From: Mesostigma viride
Taxonomy: Eukaryota > Streptophyta > Mesostigmatophyceae > Mesostigmatales > Mesostigmataceae
Assembly: GCA_009746045.1 (NCBI GenBank)
Contig: RPFO01000167.1
Span: 673,987-737,986, forward strand
Direction: 5' to 3'
Length of the DNA stretch: 64,000 nt
Shown here: in pieces, positions 10,001 to 22,000 of the stretch
How positions within the stretch are numbered: the first letter of the stretch is position 1
Layout: each line of letters starts with the position of its first letter
The notes under the pieces: generated by a model
Told to the model about the DNA's origin: nothing
Database searches by the model: none
Seen by the model: the letters and a program-made list of their open reading frames with translations, nothing else
Position numbers and translations under genes: made by a program

Positions 10001-13000
10001 GACGGAACCATAAGGGTTTCTTGGCCTGCATTCCCTGCAGAGAGAGATCCATTTGGGATAGCCTGTTGCGTACTGCCCACGCCCACCCATCCAGCGCCCG
10101 CTGTCCACCACCGGCCATTCACTCCACCCATCAGCCACCATCCCTCTGCCCACCACCCAGGCTTGCGCCCAGCCCTTCTTCCCCCGCCACGCCTCCCCAT
10201 CCACCCACGCACCCGCCCGGACGTATCCTCCCCGACTTGCGGGCCTTCTTGTCCTTCATCTTCTTCTTATGCTGGCCGCCCTTGCCCCAGCCGCCTCCGT
10301 GCCCATGGCTCCCGGTGAACATGGACGATGACGAGGACGTCGTGCTGCTGCCATAGTGACTGCTGCCGCCATAGTGACTACTCCCGCGGCTGGGCCCGTA
10401 GAGCGAGAGGGCGCTCACGGCGGCGCTGCTAGTGACGGATGCGGCGTCATCAGCGTCGTCCATCGGGTGGTCGGTGTACTCGACACCATCCAGCTCCCAC
10501 GTGTGTGCGCGGGCGGCCGCTTCGTGTTCCAGCCGGGTGGAGCGCACCTGAGGGGGGGGGTCGAGGAAGGCATGGAGCAGGGGCGGGGGGGGGGGGGGGG
10601 AGGGGGGTGTTAGGCGGGGCGGGGTGGGGTGGGGGGGTGGGGGGGACGATATTCGAGCGGGTGAGGTGCACTTGGGGGGCAAGGAGCCAAAGCGGTACCA
10701 TGTCGGCAGTATTTCCTGAGAGGACTTGATGAGTTAACAGCAGATGGGTTCTGGACAAAGGGAAGCGATGCCATGGGCAACTGGGGAAAAGGATTCGGGA
10801 ACGAGGTGGCTCGGATACCCGGGGCCTTGAGCAAAAGTTCAAATGGACCCACTGGGCATGTGCAAGTATGAAATAACAACAGCCCCCATGTATGGTAGCA
10901 ACGACCCCATGCACAGCTAGACAAGGTACGACCAGGACAAGGTGCTACTAGGACTAAAACGCAGGACACCTGGCAGAAACGGCAGCCACAAACCGCCGCT
11001 CCCCACACTGGGCAGCCGATCCCCACGGAAAGACGGCATAGCCGCCCAGAGCTGCTACGGGAATACCTCCACGCCCGTACCTACCCTGCCAGGGCTGCAT
11101 CGCAAATCCCGTTGCAAATCCTCCACTAATATTCGCAACGGCTTCCCCTTGGGCTGAAACTCCCCGGCTCAAACAGCAGCGCATGCAAGGCAAAGCAACG
11201 AAAAAACTCGGCAAAGCAATGAAGTCATGAGTTGTGACGTGTGTGTTCCCTGTACAAGTCCACATGAGCCCCCACCACCTCGCACCACACACCCACCCCG
11301 CCACTCACCACGCGCCACCTGTCCCGGTACTTGCCCACTTTCTCCTTGTCTTCTGCAAAGTCGTGCAAGTGGACGTGGGCTGCGTCCACCGCCGCGGGTC
11401 GCACGTCCGATTGGACCAGGTCGCCCCTGCCTCGGGCGAACGCCACCCGCGCCTGTTCTTGTTTGCGGCCAATGAAGCATATTGTCAAGGACCAGGACGA
11501 AATGGGATGGGTAAGGGGACCAGGCACATGGCCAGCCAGCAAGACAACGCAGCCGAGTGGGTGGCCATCCCGTCAGCACTATGGCCCACCCAAGTGGTCC
11601 ACCCGCATCATCCGTGCTCCGACGTCACCCCCATCCCCGCAGAGGCGCGCCCACCCGTGTGCAAGCTTAAACACAAAACGCGCCCACCCGTATGCTGCCA
11701 TGAACACAACGCGCGCCCACTAGTATACCCACCGCCTCGCGCCACTCGTGGTCCTCGACCAGCAGCACCACCGCGGTCGGCACGTCCCCTCGGTACTCCA
11801 GCGCGATCTGTGCCGCCTCGCTCTTGCGGAAGGTGAGTCGCAGCTCCTCCACCTGGATGCGACCCGCAACAGAATGTGCATCGTTTACAAGAAGCATGAG
11901 AGGGGGTGGTGGGATGTGAGCTCGCAGCTCCTTCACCTGGGTGCAGCCAGAACAAAACCATTAAAAATGCATACTAGATTAAAAACAAGCAATAGCATGT
12001 GAGGGGGAGAGCAGTTATTGTGCGGAAACCTTTTGCCACTCGGCTTCTAAGGTTCCGCACAATATTACCAGCGATAACCACTCGCTGATCAACCAAAGTT
12101 AATGCGGGCATTAACTTTGAGATGCAGCTCCTCCACCTGGGGAGGCGTGCATGCTGGTGGGTGGGTGGGTGGGTGCGGGAACTTATACTGCTAACTTATA
12201 CTGCTAACTTAATACTGCTATTTAAAGGAATACGGGCGGTGGCCATGGAAGGGTAGGTCAGTACCTGGTTTTGCGTGCATGGGTGAGGCATTGATTGGGG
12301 CACAACTCCACCCATGGACCCATTTGTGCATGTGCATGCATGCCTGTGTGTGTGTGTGCCGGAGGGGTGGGGTATATAGGAGGGTGGAGGTTGATATGTG
12401 ACGTGTGTGTGGTGGTGGTGTGTGGGGGGGGAGGAGGGAGTTTGTGCCGGGGGAGCGGTAATTGGTGGCGATGGTGGTCCGGGGTTCAGGTGCACGCATC
12501 GGGCCGGCTCTCCGCCTCGGGTGCGCATGTGTGAATGAGTAGGTGAGGTTGCTCGGCAAACAGACGCCTGGGCGTATACTATATTCAGTATATACTACGG
12601 AGGAGCATATACGTATATGGGTGAGCAATTGCCTGGTCGGATTTGTCTCAAATGAGATACAAGTGCAAGGGGCGCATTCGTGGGCCAGGCAGGGTGGATG
12701 CAACACAGCGATCGCCACGGTATAAGCACCTTTACCATTACCCCACGGTATAGTGATCGCCGCGGTTTAGTGATCGCCCAACAGCGATTTATCCCAAAGG
12801 CTGCGCGCGCTGTGCTCCCATGCCCAAGGGAATATGCTGTACAAGCAACGCCATGCCCAGCATCCATTAATGGATTTTTGCCTCCATTACCATCAAAGTG
12901 CAATCACGTTTGTTCACTGCCAGGGTTATATAACTCCCGGGCCAATGATTGTATGACCCATGATTGTATGACCGATGATTGTATGACCAATGATTGTATG

Positions 13001-16000
13001 GCCGATGATTGTATGACCAATGATTGTATGACCAATGATTGTATGACCCATGATTGTATGACCAATGATTGTATGACCCATGATTGTATGACCGATGATT
13101 GTATGACCGATGATTGTATGACCGATGATTGTATGACCAATGATTGTATGGCCGATGATTCTAGGCGTCGCGAGGGCAGACCCTTCGACAGGGGGTTCGC
13201 TTGGCAGAGCTGCACCTGTGCAGCCTAGCAACAGCGCCACCTGTTCGGAAGCACCGCACCAAAGACGTGATGCGTCCGCACTAGACCCGACACAAGGGGT
13301 GCGTTCACGTCAGGGTCATGCGCCACACATCGGGGCCTCACCCGCCCCCTCGCCAGCAGGTGCAACCGCCCTGGACCAACAAGAGGTGCATCCGCAAGGG
13401 TCCCACAAGGGTGCATGCACCGCCAGCCCTCACCAGCTCACTCGCCAGCGCCCGCATGTCGGCCTCAGGCATGCCTTGCTGGCCCGCCAGCGTGAGCAGG
13501 CCCCGCCAGTAGCCGCCCAGGCGATATGCCTCCTTGGCACGCTCCAGCTGCAGGGATCCGTCCCATGTGACAAGGTGATTGCATGCATGCAAACGTCACA
13601 CAATGTAGGACAAGGTGCTTGCATGCGGGGGTAAAAACGCTACTGATTGCCCTATCAAAAAACGGCATGGATGGTGCGGTGGTATGGGTGGCATGGAAAA
13701 GATTTAGCCGGGCGGCAACAGGACCGATGGACAGCAAACCGCACACTCTTCGACAGTTCACAGGGAGGGGAGACAATCTATACCTAGTAAAAGGGATACC
13801 TGTAACCTGGCAACAGGGTATCAGTATGTCTAGGGCACGGTAGCCCTCATGGCAAGAAGCATCATCAAGGCTGGCGAGAAATGCCCCGCTTCCTCACCTT
13901 GCCACGAACCGCCTCATCAATCCTCCGGGTGGCATCCCCTTGCTCAAGGGGTTGAATTCCACACATTTAGCCTCAAATTCGACAAGTTAAGCCTCAAATT
14001 CCACACGTTTCGCCTCATTCTTGACGCTGGCCGCAAACACCGTGTCCCATATTCATATACGACACATCAGCGCTTATCCAGATTTCAACTACCAACCTTG
14101 CCGCATGCGACGAACGCAAGCGCCGCATCCGCGATCCTCTTCTGCTCGAGCAGGCGCTCGCCGTAGGCCTCCAACAGCACATCCCGATGGGCGTGCCGGG
14201 ACACCATGCCGCGTGCTTTGGGGTCCTCCACCGGCGGCCACAGCTCCAGTGCGAGAGGGAGCAGGTCGCGTTCGCGTGCCAGACTCAAGCAGCGCGTGAA
14301 CAGGTCCCCTGCGACACTGCCGCCCACGCCCGCACCCTCTTGTTCGGCTCCCTCCTGTTCGTCCTTCTCACGTTCCCGTGTGGCCGCGGCCAGGTGGCGC
14401 AGCGCGGGCTCCCACCGCCGGAGCGCCACGTCGATGAGGTGGCGGCGCAGGGACTCGTTTGGCTCCGCCAGGAACACCTGGGGCAGGGGGGCCACGTGGG
14501 GATGGGTGGGCAATTGTGTTGAGAAGGGGGCATGGGGGCGCAAGGGTAAGAGTGGCAACCCACAACCCACACACACATACGTGTACACAACCAGCCCCAG
14601 CCCCCCCCCCCCCCCCCCCCCCCCCCCGCCCGCCCGCCCGCCCGCCTGCCCGCCCGCCGCGCACTCACACATAAACAGCACACACACACACGCACAAATA
14701 CACGCACACAAGACAGGATAGGCAAGTGGCCAAAACTCCCAATCGGAATGATTGCAAACGCTGCGAAAACCGTACCTCCAAGAACGGCAGGAACTCCCTG
14801 GGGTCCATCTTCTGGGACAGAAACGCGACCTGGGCGGCCAGGTCCACGTCGTATATCCCCAGCGCCGCCTCGTACACCTTCTCCGCACTCGTGAGGAACA
14901 AGAGCTGGGCCAGCAACTCATCCACACTGATAGGGGGCGGGGGTGGTGGCAATGATGCCCAATGGGTGCCCCCTGGCTGGGTGCCCTCTTGACCGCCACC
15001 GGTGGTACCAGTCCCGTCACATGCCGCCTTCTTACCCTCCCCTGGACCTCCCTCTTGCACACCCCCAGGCCCCGGACCATCTTGCCTCCCTTCCTGCATT
15101 ACTCGAACTGCAGCAGTTACAGCACCTGGATCTTCACCCAGAGGGGGCTCCAAATCTTCCGAGGCCGCCCCCCCCCCGCCAAACAGAGACACCTCACTAT
15201 CGAAGTCGCCATCACCGGCTGCGTCTGCTTGCGCCTCGGCGGCCGCGAGGGCCATGTCCGGTGCCGCCAGGGTGGCGACCGATGCACCACCCGTGGCTGT
15301 CACGGCACCTGCGTAGGGTCCCGCCTCATCCATGAGCTCCTGCGACGAGGAAGAAGAACCGGCGAGGATGTTTAAGTAAGTAGGAAAGTAGATAAGAGGA
15401 TTGGAGGGTGAGTGAGTGAGTGAGTGAGTGAGTGAGTGAGTGAGTGAGTGAGTGAGTGAGTGAGTGAGTGAGTGAGTGAGTGAGTGAGTGAGTGAGTGAG
15501 TGAGTGAGTGAGTGAGTGAGTGAGTGAGTGAGTGAGTGAGTGAGTGAGTGAGTGAGTGAGTGAATGAGTGAGTGAGTGAGTGAGTGAGTGAGTGAGTGAG
15601 TGAGTGAGTGAGTGAGTGAGTGGGTGAGCAGGCAAGGAGTGCAGTACTCAGTCTTATTGAATGTAAAGCGCAGAAAGGAGTTTGGTTGAAAAGAATGAAC
15701 CCAGGGGTGGGTTGAAAGCGTGGTTGAAAAGAAGGACAAGAAGTCAGGTCGGAGAGCATGGCTGAGAGTGTGGTTGAAGTAAGAAGCAAAGGCGAGGGCA
15801 GCATGTAGTGCCACCTCTGCTACGGCCAGGGCGCCGTTGACATCGACTATCACCCTCTGGCGCCTGAAGGAAAACATGACAGAAGGAGCAACAGAAGTAG
15901 CATCTGCACAAAAGCAGTTCAAGGCACGAGCGGAAAAATATAAGAGGCATCTGGCACAACATAGACAATAGCAGGGACAATCATATCCGTACAGTAGCTA

Positions 16001-19000
16001 TTTTGATGACAAGAACAACCATTAACTACATAAGCAACATAGTGAAACGCTGAATGTCATAAGTTAACATGTATAAGTAAGAAACAACGGCTCGTCCAAT
16101 TTTTATTTATTTTGAGTCATCAACGCCTCCAAGAAAAGTATAGTGCTCAAGTACTCACTTTGATGCACCGCAGAGCCCCCTCAATGTCCGGCGATGGCCC
16201 CGTGACGTACGTGGCCACCACACACAGCCAGTAGCGCGGATCCCACCGGAAACCAGCAGCCACCGAGCCCACCCCCTCGCTATCCCCGCGGCTGGCCCCT
16301 TGCCCAGGGACCCTGTGTGCATGGTACAGCGCCAGAATCGCCTCACGGATCGCAGAACAGGCTGCCTTTACATTCGCCGATGCAGGCTCTGCCTTGCCTT
16401 TCCCTTCCTTGGGAGCCAGGCTGGCCGGGCCTGAGCTGGCGGCAACAGACGCCTGCCCGCCGACCTGCTGGACGCCGCCCTCATTGGCGCCGGCCTGCTG
16501 GTTACTGTCGGACGTGCCCGGGGTGGTGGCTCGTGGACCTTCAAGGGATGCCAGCATCATGCGTGCGTAGTCGGACGCGGCTTCCAGCGCACGGTCGCTG
16601 GATAAGAAGACGAGGAGCTCCGAGAGGGCGGTTGGGGAGGGCAGCTAGGGGTGGGGGGCCAGGCGAGCCCAGGGGGGATGTTCATGGGGGGGGATAGTTT
16701 AGGGAGGGGCAGGCAGTCAATGGGGGATGACTGTGCGCTTATTGTAGGGAGGGGCAGGCAGTAAATGGGGGATTATTAACAGCATAGTAAATGGGGGATT
16801 ATTAACAGCATAGTAAATGGGGGATTATTAACAGCATAATAAATGGGGGATTATTAACAGCATAATAAATGGGGGATTATTAACAGCATAGTAAATGGGG
16901 GATTATTAACAGAGTAGGCAGCACGAAATTGTGCAGCACGCGGCTCCTACATCTGCCCGCTGCCTTGAATGTCCAAGGGCAGACGTACTATTGAGTTTGA
17001 CAGCGGTTGTTGCAGCTTACTCGATATCAGAGCAGCCAGCTATCCATTGCGCTAAATGAGAGAGCTTCACGGTAGCACGGTGTGTTCACTGTAGCACGCG
17101 CTCACCTGGGTCACCAGCGCGGTCGCACACCCTTCATCGCGCACGAACCGCGGCCAATCAAGCGCGACCAGCACGCCCAGGTCCACGCGGTTGCGGCGCG
17201 CGGTGCGGAACGCCTCGGCGTATCTGCGACCAAATAACAAGAACGGTCTAGTCAGCCAGCGATTGAAGATAACAAACGAGGAGGAGGAGGAGGAGGAGGA
17301 GGAGGAGGAGGAGGAGGAGGAGGAGGAGGAGGAGGAGGAGGAGGAGGAGGAGGAGGAGGAGGAGGAGGAGGAGGAGGAGGAGGAGGAGGAGGAGGAGGAG
17401 GAGGAGGAGGACGAGAACGACGACAGCGACGGCGGCGACGATGATGCCGCCGCCGCCGCCGCCGCCACCGATGACGATGGCGACGACGACGACGACGACG
17501 GCGGCGATTTTGATACCATGGTAATTAACCATCAAGATAACAAGTTAATCTTATCACCGGTGCGGCATATAAAGTTATAACAACCAATGAGTTCGTGCCC
17601 ATCACCACCTCCGTCAACGAAGGTCGGCAACATTCATAGACCAAACCAGCAAGAGGGGGGTTTCACTCACGTATTGTCTAGAACCATATACTTACTGCAC
17701 TTGGAACAAGGCAGGTCCTGTGACTGCACTTGGAACAAGGCAGGGCCTTTGACTGCACTTGGAACAAGGCAGGGCCTTTGACTGACCTCATGAGAATGTG
17801 CACTATCACAGGCATTCTGACAAGTATGATTGCGCACATGGCTGTACGTTAGGGGTGGCTACCAGGATATGACACGAAGCATGCGGCTACCAGGATATGA
17901 CACGAAGCATGTGGCTACCAGGATATGACACGAAGCATGTGGCTACCAGGATATGGCACGAAGCATGTGGCTACCAGGATATGACACGAAGCATGTGGCT
18001 ACCAGGATATGACACGAAGCATGCGGCTACCAGGATATGACACGAAGCATGTGCGGCGACTGCCCTCACAATAGGGGTGGCTACCAGGATATGACACGAA
18101 GCATGTGCGGCGACGGCCCTCACAATTAACCGAGTGCGGAGGCCATCCTCCGATGTTTGAGAGGTTCTGCCAAGATGTCGGCATCACTACGTGAAGCCCA
18201 TCCAGCGCATCCGTTGGATGGGAAACTTTCTGCGAGAAAATGGGCAAGAAGATAAAGCGCAGAGAGAGACAAGAAGAGAAAAAGGAAACAACTTTGCAGA
18301 GAGACATACACGACGATAGCTCTGCGCCCTCACCGGTTGGCGCGTATGCCAGCAACCAGCGACGCCATGACGAGCGGCCGAGGGCAGATAGTCTCCAAAT
18401 TGCCGCGCGGCATCTGCAACACAACGTCCACCTCGCCGGCCACCGCGGCCACCAGCCGCGCGCCGGCCTCCAATGGGCGATCCGCCGACGCCACACCCTT
18501 GCCATACTCTTGCTTCGCCCCGCCCGGCACGACCCCACTGGCGACCCCTCCCTGGGCGGGGCCTGCGCCGGCACCGCCCCCCATTGCCCGGTGGATCACG
18601 CTGGCAAACGATAGCACGTGGAGACGGTCATCCCGCGTGGTGTAGAGTATCCGGACAGACGCCGCTGGGTCCACCACGTCCACTGGACCGCTTGCCATTT
18701 GGCCAATTGGCACTTGGCCGCCCGACACTCCTTGCCCAATGCCGGCCAAGCCACCCTCCCCCCGGCCACCATGGTGCAACAGAAAACCCGTCACATCGGA
18801 CGCCAGCAGACACTCGCCACAGTACAGCCGGCCCGCGCCGCTCAGCCCTAACGCTAGCAGCGGGTCGCTGGGTCCGACCACCAGGGGGGCCACCCAGGGA
18901 CAGCTCTCGGGGAACTGAGTGGAGAGTGCCCCCCGAGGACCGCCCTTAAGTCCACTGGCGCCGCCCGCTCGTCCAGATGCGGCCGCGTATCCCCCCCCGC

Positions 19001-22000
19001 GGATCCCAGGGCTACCTTTCCCCCCGGCCTGGGCCAGGGAAAAGCCATTCCCCCCCTGCCCGCGCCCATGATCGTGGGCATGGACCGGTCGCTGCAGTAG
19101 TGACAGCTGGCGCTCCTGCTCCCACGCCGCCACCTCCACGACGTCGTCGCCGGAGAAGAGCGCGGTCACACCGCCGGAGCAGACCAGGAACGCGCAGCCG
19201 ACGAGCGCGCTGGAGGGACCCTGGGGGCCGGGGATCGCGTCCGGGGACAGGCCCCGAGCAGATCCCCCGGCGTTGCAGCCTTTCCCAGACGAGCTCACAT
19301 CGCCAACGCCTGCGTTGCTACTGCCAGGTACATTCCCCGTATCGCTGTTGCTGCTGCCATCGGCACTGCCCGTGGTGCTGGGGACGGCCACGGCGCCGCT
19401 ACCAGTGCTGCCGCTGCTGGCGTCCGCACCCCCCCGGTCCCAAATCGCGACGGGGGGCACGAGTCGCTTGACGGTCATCGTGGCAGGGATCACCCGAAGA
19501 GACTCCGCCTCCACCACCGCCACCGTGCGCGTGGCTCTCTTTGTCACCCCTGCCGCGGCCGCCATCACGGGACTGGGACTACCGCCACCAGTAGAACTTG
19601 TGGCTCCTCCCGCACCTGCAGCCAAGGGTCCTTGCGGTACTCCTGTCGTTGTCCCCTGAGCTGATGATGGCGGCATCCCTGGCCCTGTCGACCCTCCCGC
19701 TCCCCCTCCAGCCCCTGCTCCTGAGGACGATAACGGTTGCAGCTGCACCATTCCCTCCGTGGTTGTCCCACTAGCACCCGCAACCCCTGGCCCTGCCGAC
19801 CCATCCACCATGCCTGGCCCTGCCACTGCCCCTGCCGTCACGGCCACCTGCACAACGGCTCCTTGTTCTAACGTCCGCCCTGCAAGCGGCCCCTCCCTCC
19901 CCGCTGCAGCAAGGTCCTGTGGGCGCGCCAACGCCTGCGATGCCTCCTGCTTCTCTACCGTATGGGCCCCGCCCTCGCCCGCCCCTCGGTCCTCCCCCAC
20001 AAGTTTGGCCCCCTTCTCCCCCGACACGGCACCCGCCCTGAGCCGTATTGACCCCTCCATTTCTGGGTATCCCGTATGTGTCGGCCCTGCCCTTTGGGCC
20101 TCAAACTCCTCCACCTCAACCTCACGGACGTTGAGCAATATCCGCACCAGCCGCTCCCCAAAGTGGCCCTCCACCACGTCCATGACCCTCCGGTCCCGTC
20201 CCTCCTCCGCGTCCCCCGCGAGCTCTTCCGCGCAATGGATCGCCGCCAGCATCGCGCCGTCGAGGCCCCAGGGGTAGCGCGTGAAGGGCACCAAGAGGCT
20301 GCGGCCACAGGTCGCCACCTGGCGCCCGTGCGTGCTGCTGCCAGCTGTCCCCGAGATGACAGCAGCGGCCGCGGCGGCTGCCAGCCGGTTCACGTCCGAT
20401 TCGCTCATGTACCCGAACGCATCATCACTGTCGATTAAGCCATGGTTGGCCCCACCCTGGGCCGGGGCCATGCCATTCGACGGGGCCATGCTCGTCATCA
20501 CCCCGTTACTGCTGCCACCATCCATAAATGCAGAGGATCCCAACGCCGCACTTAGGAGAGGCGCATTGGGCGCATTGGGCTTATTGGTGGCCGTACTGGC
20601 AGATATGGATGATGAGGAAGCAGAAATAGTGGTGGCAGAAGGGGTCAAGGAGGGTGCAGGTGTGGTGGCAGATGCCAGGCCCTCGCTGAGCCACGACAGC
20701 TGGCGCAGCGCCGACCGGCTCGCGCTCGGCTTCATGAGCACGTTCTCGACGGGCGTTGGCACGCGCGCCGCCACCACGCAGCGCTGGCCGCGCACCATGA
20801 CAGTCGGCAGGTCCCACCACGTTGGCAGGTACTGTTCGACGTCACCTGGCGATGGCTGCTGCGCCCCACCTTCCTCGCCGCCATCGGGCACTGAACCCGC
20901 CATCGCCGCCTCGAGGCTTCTCGAAAAGGTAGCGGCCCGGGGACGCGTCTCCCTGGGACTACGACTGTGTACGGGCTCCGGCTGGGCTGGCAATGCTCCC
21001 TTGCCTGCGAGTACCTCCTTGGAGATGCCCCCGATGGCCTCACCAAAGTCGTCCCCCGCATGTGCATGGCCGTGAGTGGGCAGAGTGTTGCCTCTGTGCC
21101 CTGCCACCCCGTGCGTTGCCCCCCCAAGGGGGCCATGATCGGTAGTAGAATTGCCGGCGGAAGCACTCCCTGTTGACATACCATTTGTTTTCCTCTCGTC
21201 GCCGCTGGTTATTCTAGCCGCCGCCCCATCACCGAGCGCCTTGCCCTGCCCTCCCTTTATTCTAGCGACCGTCCCCACGCGCGCGGCCACCGCGAGCCCC
21301 CCATCCGACAGGAGCGCTGCCACCGTCTCCACGCCTCGCACGACCGCAACCGCGACGCTCTGGACGGGGGCGGGGAACAGAAGCGTGGCCGCGGCCATGG
21401 GCGGGGGCACAATGCCGTCGGCCAGGGACGTGACCAGCACTGCGCAGCCATCAATCACGGCAGCCGTGGAGGCGGCCACGCTGTGGGGGGACACAGCCGT
21501 CTCCCACACCATCTCCTGCGTCATGCCGTAACCTGGGAGGAGAGGGGGGGGGGCATGGGAAGGTGCACGTTTGCAAGGATCAAGGTTGGCCCGATTGTTT
21601 TTTAGGAGTTTGAGAGGATCGGTAGAAGGAATCAGGGGAGAACGGGTGGGGATGGGGGAGAGCCGGCCATGGAGTGGGGAACAGGGCAGGAGTGCGGCCG
21701 GGGGTAGGCCCTATCCCCCCTCCCCCCCCCCCCCCCGGCCCTGGCGTCAAGCACAGGTAGGGGCAGGAGTGGGGAGAACCAGGGGGACTCGGGGGGGGGG
21801 GGATGGAAGGCATAGATAGGCAATGCAAATTGCTGATGCACCGGCATGTTGTGGGGGTAGTCTTCAACAGCAGTTCGCCAGCAAGGGTGGCAAACCTTGA
21901 CCTTGTTCATACGAATGGTCATTCTCCCCGGGCAGTGCTTCTAGCGAGGCGAGCGTGTTCTGCCCATTGCCTGATCGCTAGATAGGCAGAACAACGATGG

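Noticed and set aside
12061..12069. CAATATTAC matching the nonanucleotide of rolling-circle (CRESS) replicons
   Set aside because: It lies between stems rather than in a loop, there is no Rep gene nearby, and a 9-bp degenerate match is expected by chance.
15740..15900. Minus-strand frame RVIVDVNGALAVAEVALHAA after an acceptor-like TTTTCCTTCAG as an extra ELP1 exon
   Set aside because: Exons 8 and 9 join in phase across a conserved stretch without it, and no good donor follows. It could be a rare alternative exon, but nothing supports that.
17191..17580. Poly-Glu and poly-Ser frames over the GAG tract
   Set aside because: Intronic microsatellite between ELP1 exons 6 and 7. Only 17,223-17,106 (minus) is coding.
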